Position numbers and translations under genes: made by a program. This document shows, one piece after another, positions 1 through 4,878 of a stretch of DNA of 5,266 nucleotides. Below the pieces are notes generated by a model, which saw nothing but the letters and a program-made list of their open reading frames with translations, searched no databases and was not told the DNA's origin. The first letter of the stretch is position 1, and each line of letters begins with the position of its first letter. This DNA is from JAXDLH01 sp034666705 (GTDB lineage: Bacteria > Chloroflexota > UBA6077 > SHYK01). The stretch spans positions 1 to 5,266 of the forward strand of contig JAXDLH010000481.1 in the NCBI GenBank assembly GCA_034666705.1, given 5' to 3'.

Positions 1-127
1 GTCGCCTGAGTCGTAGGCGAGTCCGGCTGCGCCTATTCCGACAGGAAGGCGCATCGCGGCCTGGCCTTCGGGGCTGTGCCCGATCTGTTCGTACATCTGA
101 AGCTCCTTGCCGTCCTTGGTCGGCCGA
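1..127. repeat. terminal direct repeat, left copy (circular contig overlap)
   Basis: Bases 1-127 are identical to 5140-5266, the last 127 bases of the window. An exact repeat that reaches both ends is how a circular molecule appears after assembly, and 127 is a common maximum k-mer size in de Bruijn assemblers. The minus-strand GAF reading frame runs through the repeat in phase from both sides. One copy should be dropped, giving a circle of 5139 bp. Confidence 0.93.
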
Positions 128-501
128 AACCAGACGATCTTCAGCCGTTCGCCTGGCCGCGTGGGAAGCACATCTCGAATTGGCTCCATGACGTCGCGGC
201 GGATCCGCTCACGAATCCGTTCGGGCGGGTCGTCTCGTGTCCGCCAAAACAGCTCCATGACATCGCGTTGATGCACAGCGTAATCAAGGCTCAACATGAG
301 GAAGGTCCAGATGGTTGGCGCGCGCCATCTCATCCTCAGCCGCTCGAGGAAGCCCTCGATGTGAGGCTTGATCCAATGCCGACCGAACCAGCCGGCCAGT
401 GCGAGGACGATCGCAGCGATGATCGCGATGACGAGGCCCGTGCCAAGCTGAGCGAAAAAGCCTGAGTCTCCGGCCGTCGAGCCGGGCGAAGCTAGCGGCA
501 C
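1..501 (-). CDS. membrane-anchored GAF-domain protein, N-terminal part (gene continues at 4879-5266)
   Basis: This is the 5' part of a 253-residue gene that crosses the circle junction; the 3' part is at 5139-4879. The frame is closed by a TGA at 564-562. The first usual start after it is GTG at 501, with no clear Shine-Dalgarno sequence, so the start is uncertain. Residues about 20-40 form one transmembrane helix (GLVIAIIAAIVLALAGW), followed by a basic stretch (RLRMRWR), which suggests a cytoplasmic C-terminal part. Residues 75-110 are charged and helical, like a linker. The GAF domain starts near residue 115 and continues past the junction. GAF domains bind small ligands or mediate dimerisation; the ligand here is unknown and no output domain follows. 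The gene lies 100 bp downstream of the AAA+ ATPase on the same strand and is probably co-transcribed. An overlapping frame from ATG 565 lacks the hydrophobic helix and is likely a shadow. Confidence 0.82.
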   Translation of the reverse strand, partial: MPLASPGSTAGDSGFFAQLGTGLVIAIIAAIVLALAGWFGRHWIKPHIEGFLERLRMRWRAPTIWTFLMLSLDYAVHQRDVMELFWRTRDDPPERIRERIRRDVMEPIRDVLPTRPGERLKIVWFRPTKDGKELQMYEQIGHSPEGQAAMRLPVGIGAAGLAYDSGD

Positions 502-601
502 ACACTTGGGTTTCGGCGCCTTGAAGCTGCTTCCTGTCGGCTGGCCCGAACCACTCAGAACTCATTTGGCGCTGGCGGCTACGCTCAACTCAGTCCACCC
601 G

Positions 602-1753
602 CTACGTGAGGAATTCTTGAACAAGCTCCTGTCCGATTAGGCCGTCCGTCACGCCACGCATGATGACGTAGGGTTGCATGAGCGGATTCACGAAGCGGTA
701 ACGGCGGCGGCGCTCCTCGCCAGTGCGCTGCAACATTCCGCCGCGCTTGCCGTCCGATAGGTCCTTGAGGTGCGCGGCGAAGGCGGGGATGTCGTAGGGC
801 ACGCGCATGATCGCGGAAAGAGGCGCGCGGACGTCACCCGCGGTGAAGTAGCCCCCCTCGTCGCCCTTGAGGAGTGCGCACGCCAACAGAACCTCGGCGT
901 AGAGGGTTCTCCGAGGGCTGAACGTCGCACGGTGATAGCTGGCCGTGACGCTCTCCTGAGACTTGTCGATAGCCCAGCGCATGGCGGTGCGTACGTCGCC
1001 CATGGTGATGTGGCGGTCGCCCCGGTCGACGGCGGCCATTGCCGCGTTCTGCGTCAGTAGGTGGGTGTAGTGGGGAAGACCCTGCGAAAGCCGAGTGATG
1101 TGTTCGGTGGCATCGGAATCGATCACCATGTCAATGTCGTCGGTCTCTAGGCGGTGCACGATCTCCGCCAGTTCGTTGACCGACATGCGCGGCATGTGGA
1201 TCTGTGCAAGCGCCCGCTCGACCGAGCGGTGTTCGGCGATGAGCTCCTCGACCGTGTCTGCCACGCCGACCAGCACCACTGTCGCTGGAACTAGGTGGTC
1301 CGACAGGCCTTTGATGGTGTCCGCAAAGAGCGTCTTGGCTCGCAAGTCCTCGAGACGGTCGAACTCGTCGAAGAAGAGGCCGACTTTGCCGACCATGGTG
1401 AGTACCCGTCGGACATCGTTCGGCGTGACGCTGTTCGCTTCGGGCAGAGCGCCGGCAGCGGAGACGAAGGCCTGACGCTTCTCCGCCGTGAATCCAGCTC
1501 CCTGCGTCTCTTTCATCAGCTGGATCTCGTCGAGCGCCTTATGCCACAGCGTGCCGAACGTGTCGGTCACGTCGCAGTTGACCCGCGCGGCAAGGACGTG
1601 CCCGCTGAGGATGTCCGTCATGGTCGCCGCCATCGAGGTCTTTCCGACGCCACGCTCGCCATATACGACCGCGTGTTGCCCGGTCTGGCCGATGACGTTG
1701 AGCAGGTCCTTCATTTGCGCGATTCGGCCAGCGAAGAGTTCGCGGCGGCTCAC
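602..1753 (-). CDS. ORC/Cdc6-like AAA+ ATPase with C-terminal winged-helix-like region
   Basis: Counting from the GTG at 1753 (383 residues), Walker A is GERGVGKTS (32-40), Walker B is GLFFDEFD (125-132), sensor 1 lies in VVLVGVADT (159-167), and GLPHYTHLL (225-233) fits a sensor 2 helix. The C-terminal 100 residues (YAEVLLACALL, GYFTAGDVRAPLS, RYRFVNPLMQPYVIM) look like a winged-helix DNA-binding region. This architecture resembles bacterial relatives of archaeal Orc1/Cdc6, whose family members bind ATP and DNA. Here it could be a replication initiator acting on the 21-bp repeats upstream; that role is inferred. GTG 1753 has no Shine-Dalgarno sequence, and the frame stays open upstream to 1855 with plausible protein sequence (see 1754-1855), so the true N terminus is probably longer. 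It is the first gene of the minus-strand operon and ends in TAG at 604-602. Confidence 0.85.
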   Translation of the reverse strand: MSRRELFAGRIAQMKDLLNVIGQTGQHAVVYGERGVGKTSMAATMTDILSGHVLAARVNCDVTDTFGTLWHKALDEIQLMKETQGAGFTAEKRQAFVSAAGALPEANSVTPNDVRRVLTMVGKVGLFFDEFDRLEDLRAKTLFADTIKGLSDHLVPATVVLVGVADTVEELIAEHRSVERALAQIHMPRMSVNELAEIVHRLETDDIDMVIDSDATEHITRLSQGLPHYTHLLTQNAAMAAVDRGDRHITMGDVRTAMRWAIDKSQESVTASYHRATFSPRRTLYAEVLLACALLKGDEGGYFTAGDVRAPLSAIMRVPYDIPAFAAHLKDLSDGKRGGMLQRTGEERRRRYRFVNPLMQPYVIMRGVTDGLIGQELVQEFLT

Positions 1754-1855
1754 TGGGGCTGCAGGGCTGAATGCGCTCGCGAGGACGAACCCTAGCTCGT
1801 TGACGTCCTCGGGATCGATGGGGTTGGCTGGCTGCGGGATAAACGTCCAGAGCTC
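1754..1855 (-). other. probable N-terminal extension of the AAA+ ATPase without a standard start codon
   Basis: The ATPase frame stays open from 1753 up to a TAG at 1858-1856. The 34 intervening codons read as credible protein, including NELGFVLASAFSPAAP just before SRRELFAGR; from memory, related ATPases have a similar FxPAAPI stretch before the (R)LFAGR motif. There is no ATG, GTG or TTG in this stretch. A good Shine-Dalgarno AGGAG lies at 1857-1853, 6 nt before an ACG (1846) and 12 nt before an ATC (1840). Possible explanations are a non-standard start codon, a recent start-codon mutation, or a base-calling error. An in-frame ATG at 1873 is cut off by the TAG five codons later. Confidence 0.6.
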
Positions 1856-1935
1856 CTAGTACACCGCTCGCATCTCCTAGTAGCGGGCTGCGAACTCATA
1901 GTAATGGGCAGGGCGCCTGGCGACAAACCCTAGTA
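1853..1935. repeat. iteron-like direct repeats CTCCTAGTA at 21-bp period
   Basis: CTCCTAGTA occurs at 1853-1861 and 1874-1882, with CTCATAGTA (one mismatch) at 1895-1903. The starts are exactly 21 bp apart, about two helical turns, so a bound protein would sit on one face of the DNA. A weaker copy, ACCCTAGTA, is at 1927-1935, 32 bp further on. Only the 9-bp core is conserved. The array lies in the divergent region directly upstream of the ORC/Cdc6-like ATPase, where plasmid iterons or autoregulatory operators are commonly found. On the minus strand each copy reads TACTAGGAG, so the first copy also supplies the AGGAG of the ATPase ribosome-binding site. Confidence 0.7.
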
Positions 1936-1957
1936 CCGCGGCAGTCTGAGGCGCCCT
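1910..1957. repeat. 9-bp inverted repeat spanning the divergent promoter region
   Basis: AGGGCGCCT (1910-1918) and AGGCGCCCT (1949-1957) are perfect reverse complements separated by 30 bp. The fourth CTAGTA-type box (1927-1935) and a CCGCGG palindrome (1936-1941) lie between the arms, near the centre of symmetry. The wide spacing suits two protein-binding half sites better than a hairpin. The location fits an operator or part of a replication origin. Confidence 0.55.
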
Positions 1958-1985
1958 AATCCACCGCCCGACGCCGACTCGAACT

Positions 1986-2006
1986 ATCCGGAAGCTCTGG
2001 CCGGAT
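1986..2006. repeat. small inverted repeat ATCCGG/CCGGAT
   Basis: ATCCGG (1986-1991) and CCGGAT (2001-2006) are perfect reverse complements around a 9-nt loop. It sits 56 bp before the ATG of the Ala/Gly-rich gene, so it could be an operator or a 5' leader hairpin for that transcript. A 6-bp stem can arise by chance in GC-rich DNA. Confidence 0.35.
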
Positions 2007-2061
2007 CGCCGCGCGTCTCAGAGTCTGGGGGGTGTGTTGTCGAAAGGTCAGTCGCTAGCCC

Positions 2062-2766
2062 ATGGGCTACGGCGCCGGCGACCAGCCGGGGGGCAAGCCG
2101 ACCACCAAAACGGTGAAGGTCCGCGCGCACACGCGCAAGGTCACTGTCAACGCCCCCGTCACCGACGCCCAGTCAAGCGGCGGCGACTACGGCACCCAGA
2201 AGGCCGAGAAGTTCAAGCAGACCGAGCAGTACCAGCCCGACACGCGGGCCGCGTACGACGCCTCCTCGCCGCAGCAGAAGCGCCGGACGCTCAACCAGCC
2301 GATCGTCACTCCCGAACAGCGCACGATGCAGCTCGAGCACGTGCGCCGGGTGTTCCGCAACAAGGATCTCGCGGACGCGCGCGCCCAGCACGACGTCACG
2401 ACGGGCGCCGACCTAGCGAAGGCCAAGCAGTTCCTTGACGCTCACAAGGACATCCTCGCCCGCCCGACGAAGAGCATCAGCACGCTAGCCACGATCCTAG
2501 GAACGGGCGCGAAGGTCGCCTCGGCGGCCGGCAACGTGCTCTCGGGGAAGACAACCGCGGGAGTCGTCAACGCCGCAGCCAACGCGGTGGGCGATGCCAT
2601 CAATGCTCCGGCCGCCGCGGGAGCATGGGCTGGAAACGCTACGGCGGACTGTTGGGCTGTCCGGCCTGGGCGGGAAGCCGCCACACGAGTCCACTGCTCG
2701 AGGTGCACTGGCACGATCGGCGAACAGAACTCTTACGGCAACGACCCGTACCCGCCGCGCGGGTGA
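2062..2766 (+). CDS. Ala/Gly-rich protein of unknown function with hydrophobic segment
   Basis: I do not recognise this 234-residue protein. ATG 2062 is the first start after an in-frame TAG at 2056-2058; the only Shine-Dalgarno-like string, AAAGG (2043-2047), is rather far at 14 nt. The body has strongly GC-rich third codon positions, which supports real coding. Residues 1-85 are polar, rich in K, T, Q, G and D, and probably disordered. Residues 85-135 are charged and helical (EHVRRVFRNKDLADARAQ). Residues 138-190 are small and hydrophobic (TLATILGTGAKVASAAGNVL, then NAAANAVGDAI), like a membrane-active or packed-helix segment. The last 40 residues carry a CSRC motif and weaker codon bias. 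The layout recalls some viral or secreted structural proteins, but no function can be assigned. It is divergent from the ATPase and 68 bp upstream of the YaaC-like gene. It ends in TGA, unlike the other genes. Confidence 0.72.
   Translation: MGYGAGDQPGGKPTTKTVKVRAHTRKVTVNAPVTDAQSSGGDYGTQKAEKFKQTEQYQPDTRAAYDASSPQQKRRTLNQPIVTPEQRTMQLEHVRRVFRNKDLADARAQHDVTTGADLAKAKQFLDAHKDILARPTKSISTLATILGTGAKVASAAGNVLSGKTTAGVVNAAANAVGDAINAPAAAGAWAGNATADCWAVRPGREAATRVHCSRCTGTIGEQNSYGNDPYPPRG
2750..2764 (+). terminator. GC-rich hairpin at the end of the Ala/Gly-rich gene
   Basis: ACCCGC (2750-2755) and GCGGGT (2759-2764) form a perfect 6-bp stem with a 3-nt CGC loop, overlapping the first base of the TGA stop. 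No T-run follows, so it is not a classical intrinsic terminator. It may attenuate transcription or stabilise the mRNA before the YaaC-like gene. Confidence 0.35.
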
Positions 2767-2774
2767 GCTCCTAG
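2765..2774. repeat. second copy of the GAGCTCCTAG box
   Basis: GAGCTCCTAG at 2765-2774 is identical to 1850-1859, the start of the iteron-like array upstream of the ATPase. This copy lies in the 68-bp gap before the YaaC-like gene. A shared binding site would link control of that gene to the ATPase control region. A 10-bp match is modest evidence. Confidence 0.35.
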
Positions 2775-2834
2775 CGACAGGTCCGCACCCGGTTTGTGCG
2801 CGACTAGATCTCCGACCTACACCTCCCCTACGCT

Positions 2835-3893
2835 ATGCCCGTGCCGCTCCCTGCGTGGCAGGGGATCCGCGCGTTTCGCGCCGCGCCCCCCGCCCTCGTC
2901 GCAAGTGAGGACGCTCGCCGCGCGACGTTCGACGCTGCGCTCCGTCAAGCAGAAGAGCTCGCCGAGGCCGCTGCAGTCTCCGGGTACGCCGCGAAGCCGC
3001 TGCCTCTGTTCTACGCCTTGAGCCAGGCGGGGCGCGCCATCGCCGCGGCTCGCTTGTCTGACGCGTGGACGCTCAAGGACCACGGACTCAGCCTCACCGG
3101 GATTGACCGTGGCGTCCTGCACGCCACGGTGAAGCCCTCCGGAGGGGCCCACGCCTCGTTTCCTCGGGTTGCGCAGGCGGTCGGTTCGCCTGGACTTCAG
3201 CAACCAAGCCCGCTTGGGGCACTGTGGGCAGCGAATCCCGATCTGCTCAGTGTGCCGGTCCCGGGGACCGACGCTTGGCCGCCCGCCTTGCGCATCCCCC
3301 TAGAGGTCCGTGACAGGCCGCCGATGCACGGCGTCCAGCACCAGGACCCTGCGACGTCCATGGTCAGTACGGGCGGTTGGCTTACGGTGGCAGTCGATAT
3401 CGCCGGCGAACGCGCGTCCGACGTTCGGAAGGCCCTGCGGCCATACCCAACGCTACGAGACGCCCGCCCGGTGGGCCCGGGAAGCGACGTGCCCGACGAC
3501 GACCCCGTCAGTCGCACCCTCGACGGGATGGGCCGGTTCAGTGTCATCGTCGGGCTAGCGGCGCCTGGCGAGATCACGCTGCTCGATGTCTGGGATGGGC
3601 GCGACGCGATGTGCAACTTCATCGAGCCCAGCGCCTACCCGAACGCCGGGCGCATCGGCTACGCCCTACCGGAGATTGCCGGCGGACAAGCGCCCCAGCC
3701 GCTGATGCTGTGGTGGGCGTTGCTTCTCGGCCTCTCCAGCATTGCCCGCTACGAACCTGCAGCGTGGACGGCGGCCATCGACCCATCGAGTTCGGTGCTC
3801 GCGGTTGGCCTCGAGCGGGTGCTGAATCTCGCCGAGGCGCACATGCCCGCACGCGTACTCGCCGCCCTCCGCGAGGCCGCCGCCCCCGGATAG
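2835..3893 (+). CDS. YaaC-like family protein
   Basis: At 352 residues this resembles the YaaC-like family, named after Bacillus subtilis yaaC; the molecular function of the family is not known to me. Supporting stretches are PLPLFYALSQAGRAIAAARL (55-74), KDHGLSLTGI (81-90), SPLGALWAANPDL (125-137) and the C-terminal block MLWWALLLGLSSIARYEPAAW (291-311) followed by a repeat of small hydrophobic helices. The protein looks soluble, without a signal peptide; the WW/LLL block is more likely a buried helix than a membrane span. ATG 2835 has no Shine-Dalgarno sequence in the pyrimidine-rich stretch before it, so a leaderless transcript or translational coupling is possible. It follows the Ala/Gly-rich gene by 68 bp and is likely co-oriented in one unit. 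It ends in TAG and faces the 85-residue gene convergently. The family assignment is from remembered motifs. Confidence 0.8.
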   Translation: MPVPLPAWQGIRAFRAAPPALVASEDARRATFDAALRQAEELAEAAAVSGYAAKPLPLFYALSQAGRAIAAARLSDAWTLKDHGLSLTGIDRGVLHATVKPSGGAHASFPRVAQAVGSPGLQQPSPLGALWAANPDLLSVPVPGTDAWPPALRIPLEVRDRPPMHGVQHQDPATSMVSTGGWLTVAVDIAGERASDVRKALRPYPTLRDARPVGPGSDVPDDDPVSRTLDGMGRFSVIVGLAAPGEITLLDVWDGRDAMCNFIEPSAYPNAGRIGYALPEIAGGQAPQPLMLWWALLLGLSSIARYEPAAWTAAIDPSSSVLAVGLERVLNLAEAHMPARVLAALREAAAPG

Positions 3894-3896
3894 TGG

Positions 3897-3916
3897 CTCG
3901 TCCGACACGGGACGAG
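3897..3916. terminator. hairpin between convergent genes, possible bidirectional terminator
   Basis: CTCGTCC (3897-3903) and GGACGAG (3910-3916) form a perfect 7-bp stem with a 6-nt loop. It lies 3 bp after the YaaC-like stop and 13 bp after the stop of the convergent 85-residue gene, the expected place for a shared terminator. There is no T-run on either side, as is common in GC-rich actinobacteria. Confidence 0.55.
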
Positions 3917-3929
3917 GGCAGCCGTAGAC

Positions 3930-4187
3930 CTAGCGGCGCATCGCGAGCCGATGAAGCGTCGCGCTGCACTGCGGCAGACGCTCCACAAGGACGACCGCGT
4001 AGCGCGCCTCCGCGAGAGTGAGCGGTCGCTCAACCAGCAGGCGCCCTACCCACTTCGCCGCCGCCCGATCGAAGCTCGGATGCTGCTCGGCCGCCATCAG
4101 GATCAAGACAGCGAGCGCGTCCCCGAGCTCGAGACGGGGGGCTCGGCTGCTGCCGGCAGGACGACGGAGAGCCGGCGCCAGCGGCAC
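3930..4187 (-). CDS. small conserved-looking protein of unknown function, 85 residues
   Basis: GTG 4187 is preceded by AAAGG at 8 nt, a reasonable ribosome-binding site, and the gene ends in TAG (3932-3930). The first 20 residues are basic and proline-rich. The rest is helical, with alternating hydrophobic residues: LELGDALAVLILMAAEQHP, FDRAAAKWVGRLLVERP and LTLAEARYAVVLVERLP. From memory, short actinobacterial proteins with a DALA..LLLA.....FERAA.RW..R...E.P.LTLAE pattern are common in phages and mobile elements, but I know no function. It is convergent with the YaaC-like gene. It starts 92 bp downstream of the tRNA-Thr 3' half on the same strand, so after integration it would be the first gene behind the rebuilt tRNA. 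The frame is open further upstream, so a longer form is not excluded. Confidence 0.68.
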   Translation of the reverse strand: MPLAPALRRPAGSSRAPRLELGDALAVLILMAAEQHPSFDRAAAKWVGRLLVERPLTLAEARYAVVLVERLPQCSATLHRLAMRR

Positions 4188-4269
4188 CGGACGAGCCTTT
4201 CGGGCGAGGGCCCTGCGCCGAGACTCGTGCCGTCGACCAGCCGGTAGCCGAGGCCGCGCGACTACGTCA

Positions 4270-4282
4270 GGCTTCGCAAGCC
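4270..4282. repeat. short palindrome GGCTT-CGC-AAGCC at the tRNA 3' boundary
   Basis: GGCTT (4270-4274) and AAGCC (4278-4282) form a perfect 5-bp stem with a 3-nt loop. It overlaps the last four bases of the tRNA remnant (acceptor end plus discriminator). It could be a recombinase recognition arm or a structure just after the tRNA end. The stem is short. Confidence 0.35.
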
Positions 4283-4320
4283 GGGGAGGGGACTCGAACC
4301 CCTGACCTACGCTTTACAAG
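4279..4320 (-). other. 3' half of tRNA-Thr(UGU), probable attP core of an integrative element
   Basis: Read on the minus strand, this is a precise tRNA 3' half: anticodon loop CTTGTAA (4320-4314, anticodon TGT for threonine), 3' anticodon stem AGCGT, variable loop AGGTC, T arm AGGGG/TTCGAGT/CCCCT with a perfect 5-bp stem, acceptor 3' strand CCCCGGC (4286-4280) and discriminator T (4279). No CCA is encoded. The five bases upstream (CCAGT) do not pair with AGCGT, and no D arm or 5' acceptor strand follows, so it is not a functional gene. Elements that integrate into tRNA genes carry exactly such a 3' half in attP so that the gene is rebuilt on insertion. The integrase that would act here is not encoded in the window. 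Confidence 0.8.
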
Positions 4321-4333
4321 ACTGGTACGACCT

Positions 4334-4360
4334 CGTCCCGCTGTGTCTCATTGCGTCCCG
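4334..4360. repeat. CGTCCCG direct repeat pair beside the attP core
   Basis: CGTCCCG occurs at 4334-4340 and 4354-4360, 20 bp apart; with their next bases they read CGTCCCGCTG and CGTCCCGTTG. They start 14 bp from the edge of the tRNA remnant. Two helical turns of spacing next to an attachment core would suit integrase arm or excisionase sites. The motif is short. Confidence 0.4.
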
Positions 4361-4390
4361 TTGCCCCTCTCCGTGCGCCGTTCGGCGCCC

Positions 4391-4418
4391 GTCGTGTCCC
4401 CCGAAGCGGGAACACGAC
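4391..4418. repeat. 11-bp inverted repeat with one mismatch near attP
   Basis: GTCGTGTCCCC (4391-4401) pairs with GGGAACACGAC (4408-4418) at 10 of 11 positions, with a single C/A mismatch (4398/4411) and a 6-nt loop. This is the strongest hairpin in the window. It could be an operator, a recombination-protein site or a structured RNA or DNA element. The right arm is also the first GGGAACA repeat. Confidence 0.6.
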
Positions 4419-4458
4419 TCGGGAACAGGGCCAGCCGAGAACAGGGTCGGGAACACGG
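4408..4458. repeat. cluster of four GGGAACA(C/G)-type direct repeats
   Basis: GGGAACA copies start at 4408, 4421 and 4449, and a one-mismatch copy, GAGAACA, starts at 4437. The starts are 13, 16 and 12 bp apart. Copies 2 and 3 continue as GGG and copy 4 as CGG. They lie 88-138 bp from the tRNA remnant, on the side that carries the CGTCCCG pair. Short direct repeats flanking an attP core are typical arm-type sites for tyrosine integrases; an alternative is replication iterons. Confidence 0.55.
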
Positions 4459-4700
4459 TCGGCCCGCGCTCGGGACCCCGGGGGTGGGGGCGGAAACGCG
4501 ACCCGCACGTGTGCATGTGACTCCCCCGGGTCCGATCCGCGAACGCCCCCTCGCGCGGTGACAGAGATGTCGCCCGCGTTACCGGCGGACCGCCTCGCAC
4601 CCAACGATTCCGTAGCCAACGGGCAAGTCACAGCGCCCGCCAGCAGCCTCCGCCCCTGTTCGCCACCCATGCGATGTGGCGTGCTGAGACGCGCGGCCCG

Positions 4701-4865
4701 CTACTTCGAGTTGCTGGTCGCTGGCCGCTTCGGCATAGGAGTCTCGCTGACCAACTTGCGCGTCTCGACCTGGATCGCCTGGACGTACTCCTTCGCGGAG
4801 ATGCGGCCGGAGCTAAGTGCCTGGAAGGATCCTGTCGTCGACTGTCCTGCGGCTGCCTTCTTCAT
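4701..4865 (-). CDS. 54-residue protein downstream of the GAF gene
   Basis: ATG 4865 is preceded by a GGGGGG run at 4 nt, an adequate ribosome-binding site, and starts 13 bp after the GAF stop, consistent with co-transcription. The gene ends in TAG (4703-4701). The product is MKKAAAGQSTTGSFQALSSG (1-20) followed by RISAKEYVQAIQVETRKLV (21-39) and a basic polar tail. The central part has the look of short actinobacterial proteins with a 'L.SG.IS.EEY...I..E.R..V' helical stretch, of unknown function. An in-frame ATG at 4877, 1 nt after the GAF TAG, would add four residues but lacks a ribosome-binding site. The opposite-strand frame over the same bases reads less like protein. Confidence 0.7.
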   Translation of the reverse strand: MKKAAAGQSTTGSFQALSSGRISAKEYVQAIQVETRKLVSETPMPKRPATSNSK

Positions 4866-4878
4866 CGTGCCCCCCATT

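Larger units (their letters stand above)
4188..4700. other. about 500-bp region without a convincing gene; attachment and repeat region
   Basis: Several frames are open here on both strands, but their translations are Arg/Pro/Gly-rich and look like GC-driven shadows. In order, the region holds a short palindrome (4270-4282), the tRNA-Thr 3' half (4279-4320), two CGTCCCG copies (4334-4340, 4354-4360), an 11-bp hairpin (4391-4418), four GGGAACA-type repeats (4408-4458), a G-rich run (4480-4493), and a loose inverted repeat GACCCG (4500-4505)/CGGGTC (4527-4532) around a CACGTG palindrome. From 4535 to 4700 I see nothing specific. Confidence 0.6.

Noticed and set aside
76..465. Plus-strand 129-codon frame
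   Set aside because: It is antisense to the GAF gene, without coherent domain features or a ribosome-binding site.
284..565. Minus-strand 93-codon frame beginning at ATG 565
   Set aside because: It overlaps the GAF gene in another frame. The GAF frame encodes a clear transmembrane helix and continues into the GAF domain, so the ATG frame is probably a shadow, although it could mark the real translation start if a sequencing error lies between 501 and 565.
2625..2774. Programmed -1 frameshift at the end of the Ala/Gly-rich gene into a 49-codon frame ending in TAG
   Set aside because: T GGA AAC (2631-2637) is a poor slippery site and the shifted product is Arg-rich and shadow-like, while the zero frame ends in a plausible tail. 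The weaker codon bias after about 2610 is noted but not decisive.
2794..2823. Promoter TTGTGC/TACACC with 18-bp spacing before the YaaC-like gene
   Set aside because: The -10 match is poor and the resulting leader would be only a few bases; there is nothing independent to support it.
4279..4400. A complete functional tRNA-Thr gene
   Set aside because: The 27-31 stem bases do not pair with 39-43, and no D arm or GCCGGGG acceptor strand is present upstream on the minus strand.
4472..4493. G-quadruplex in the G-rich run
   Set aside because: Only three clear tracts of three or more G lie close together (4472-4474, 4480-4484, 4486-4490), followed by a GG. This is expected by chance in such GC-rich DNA.
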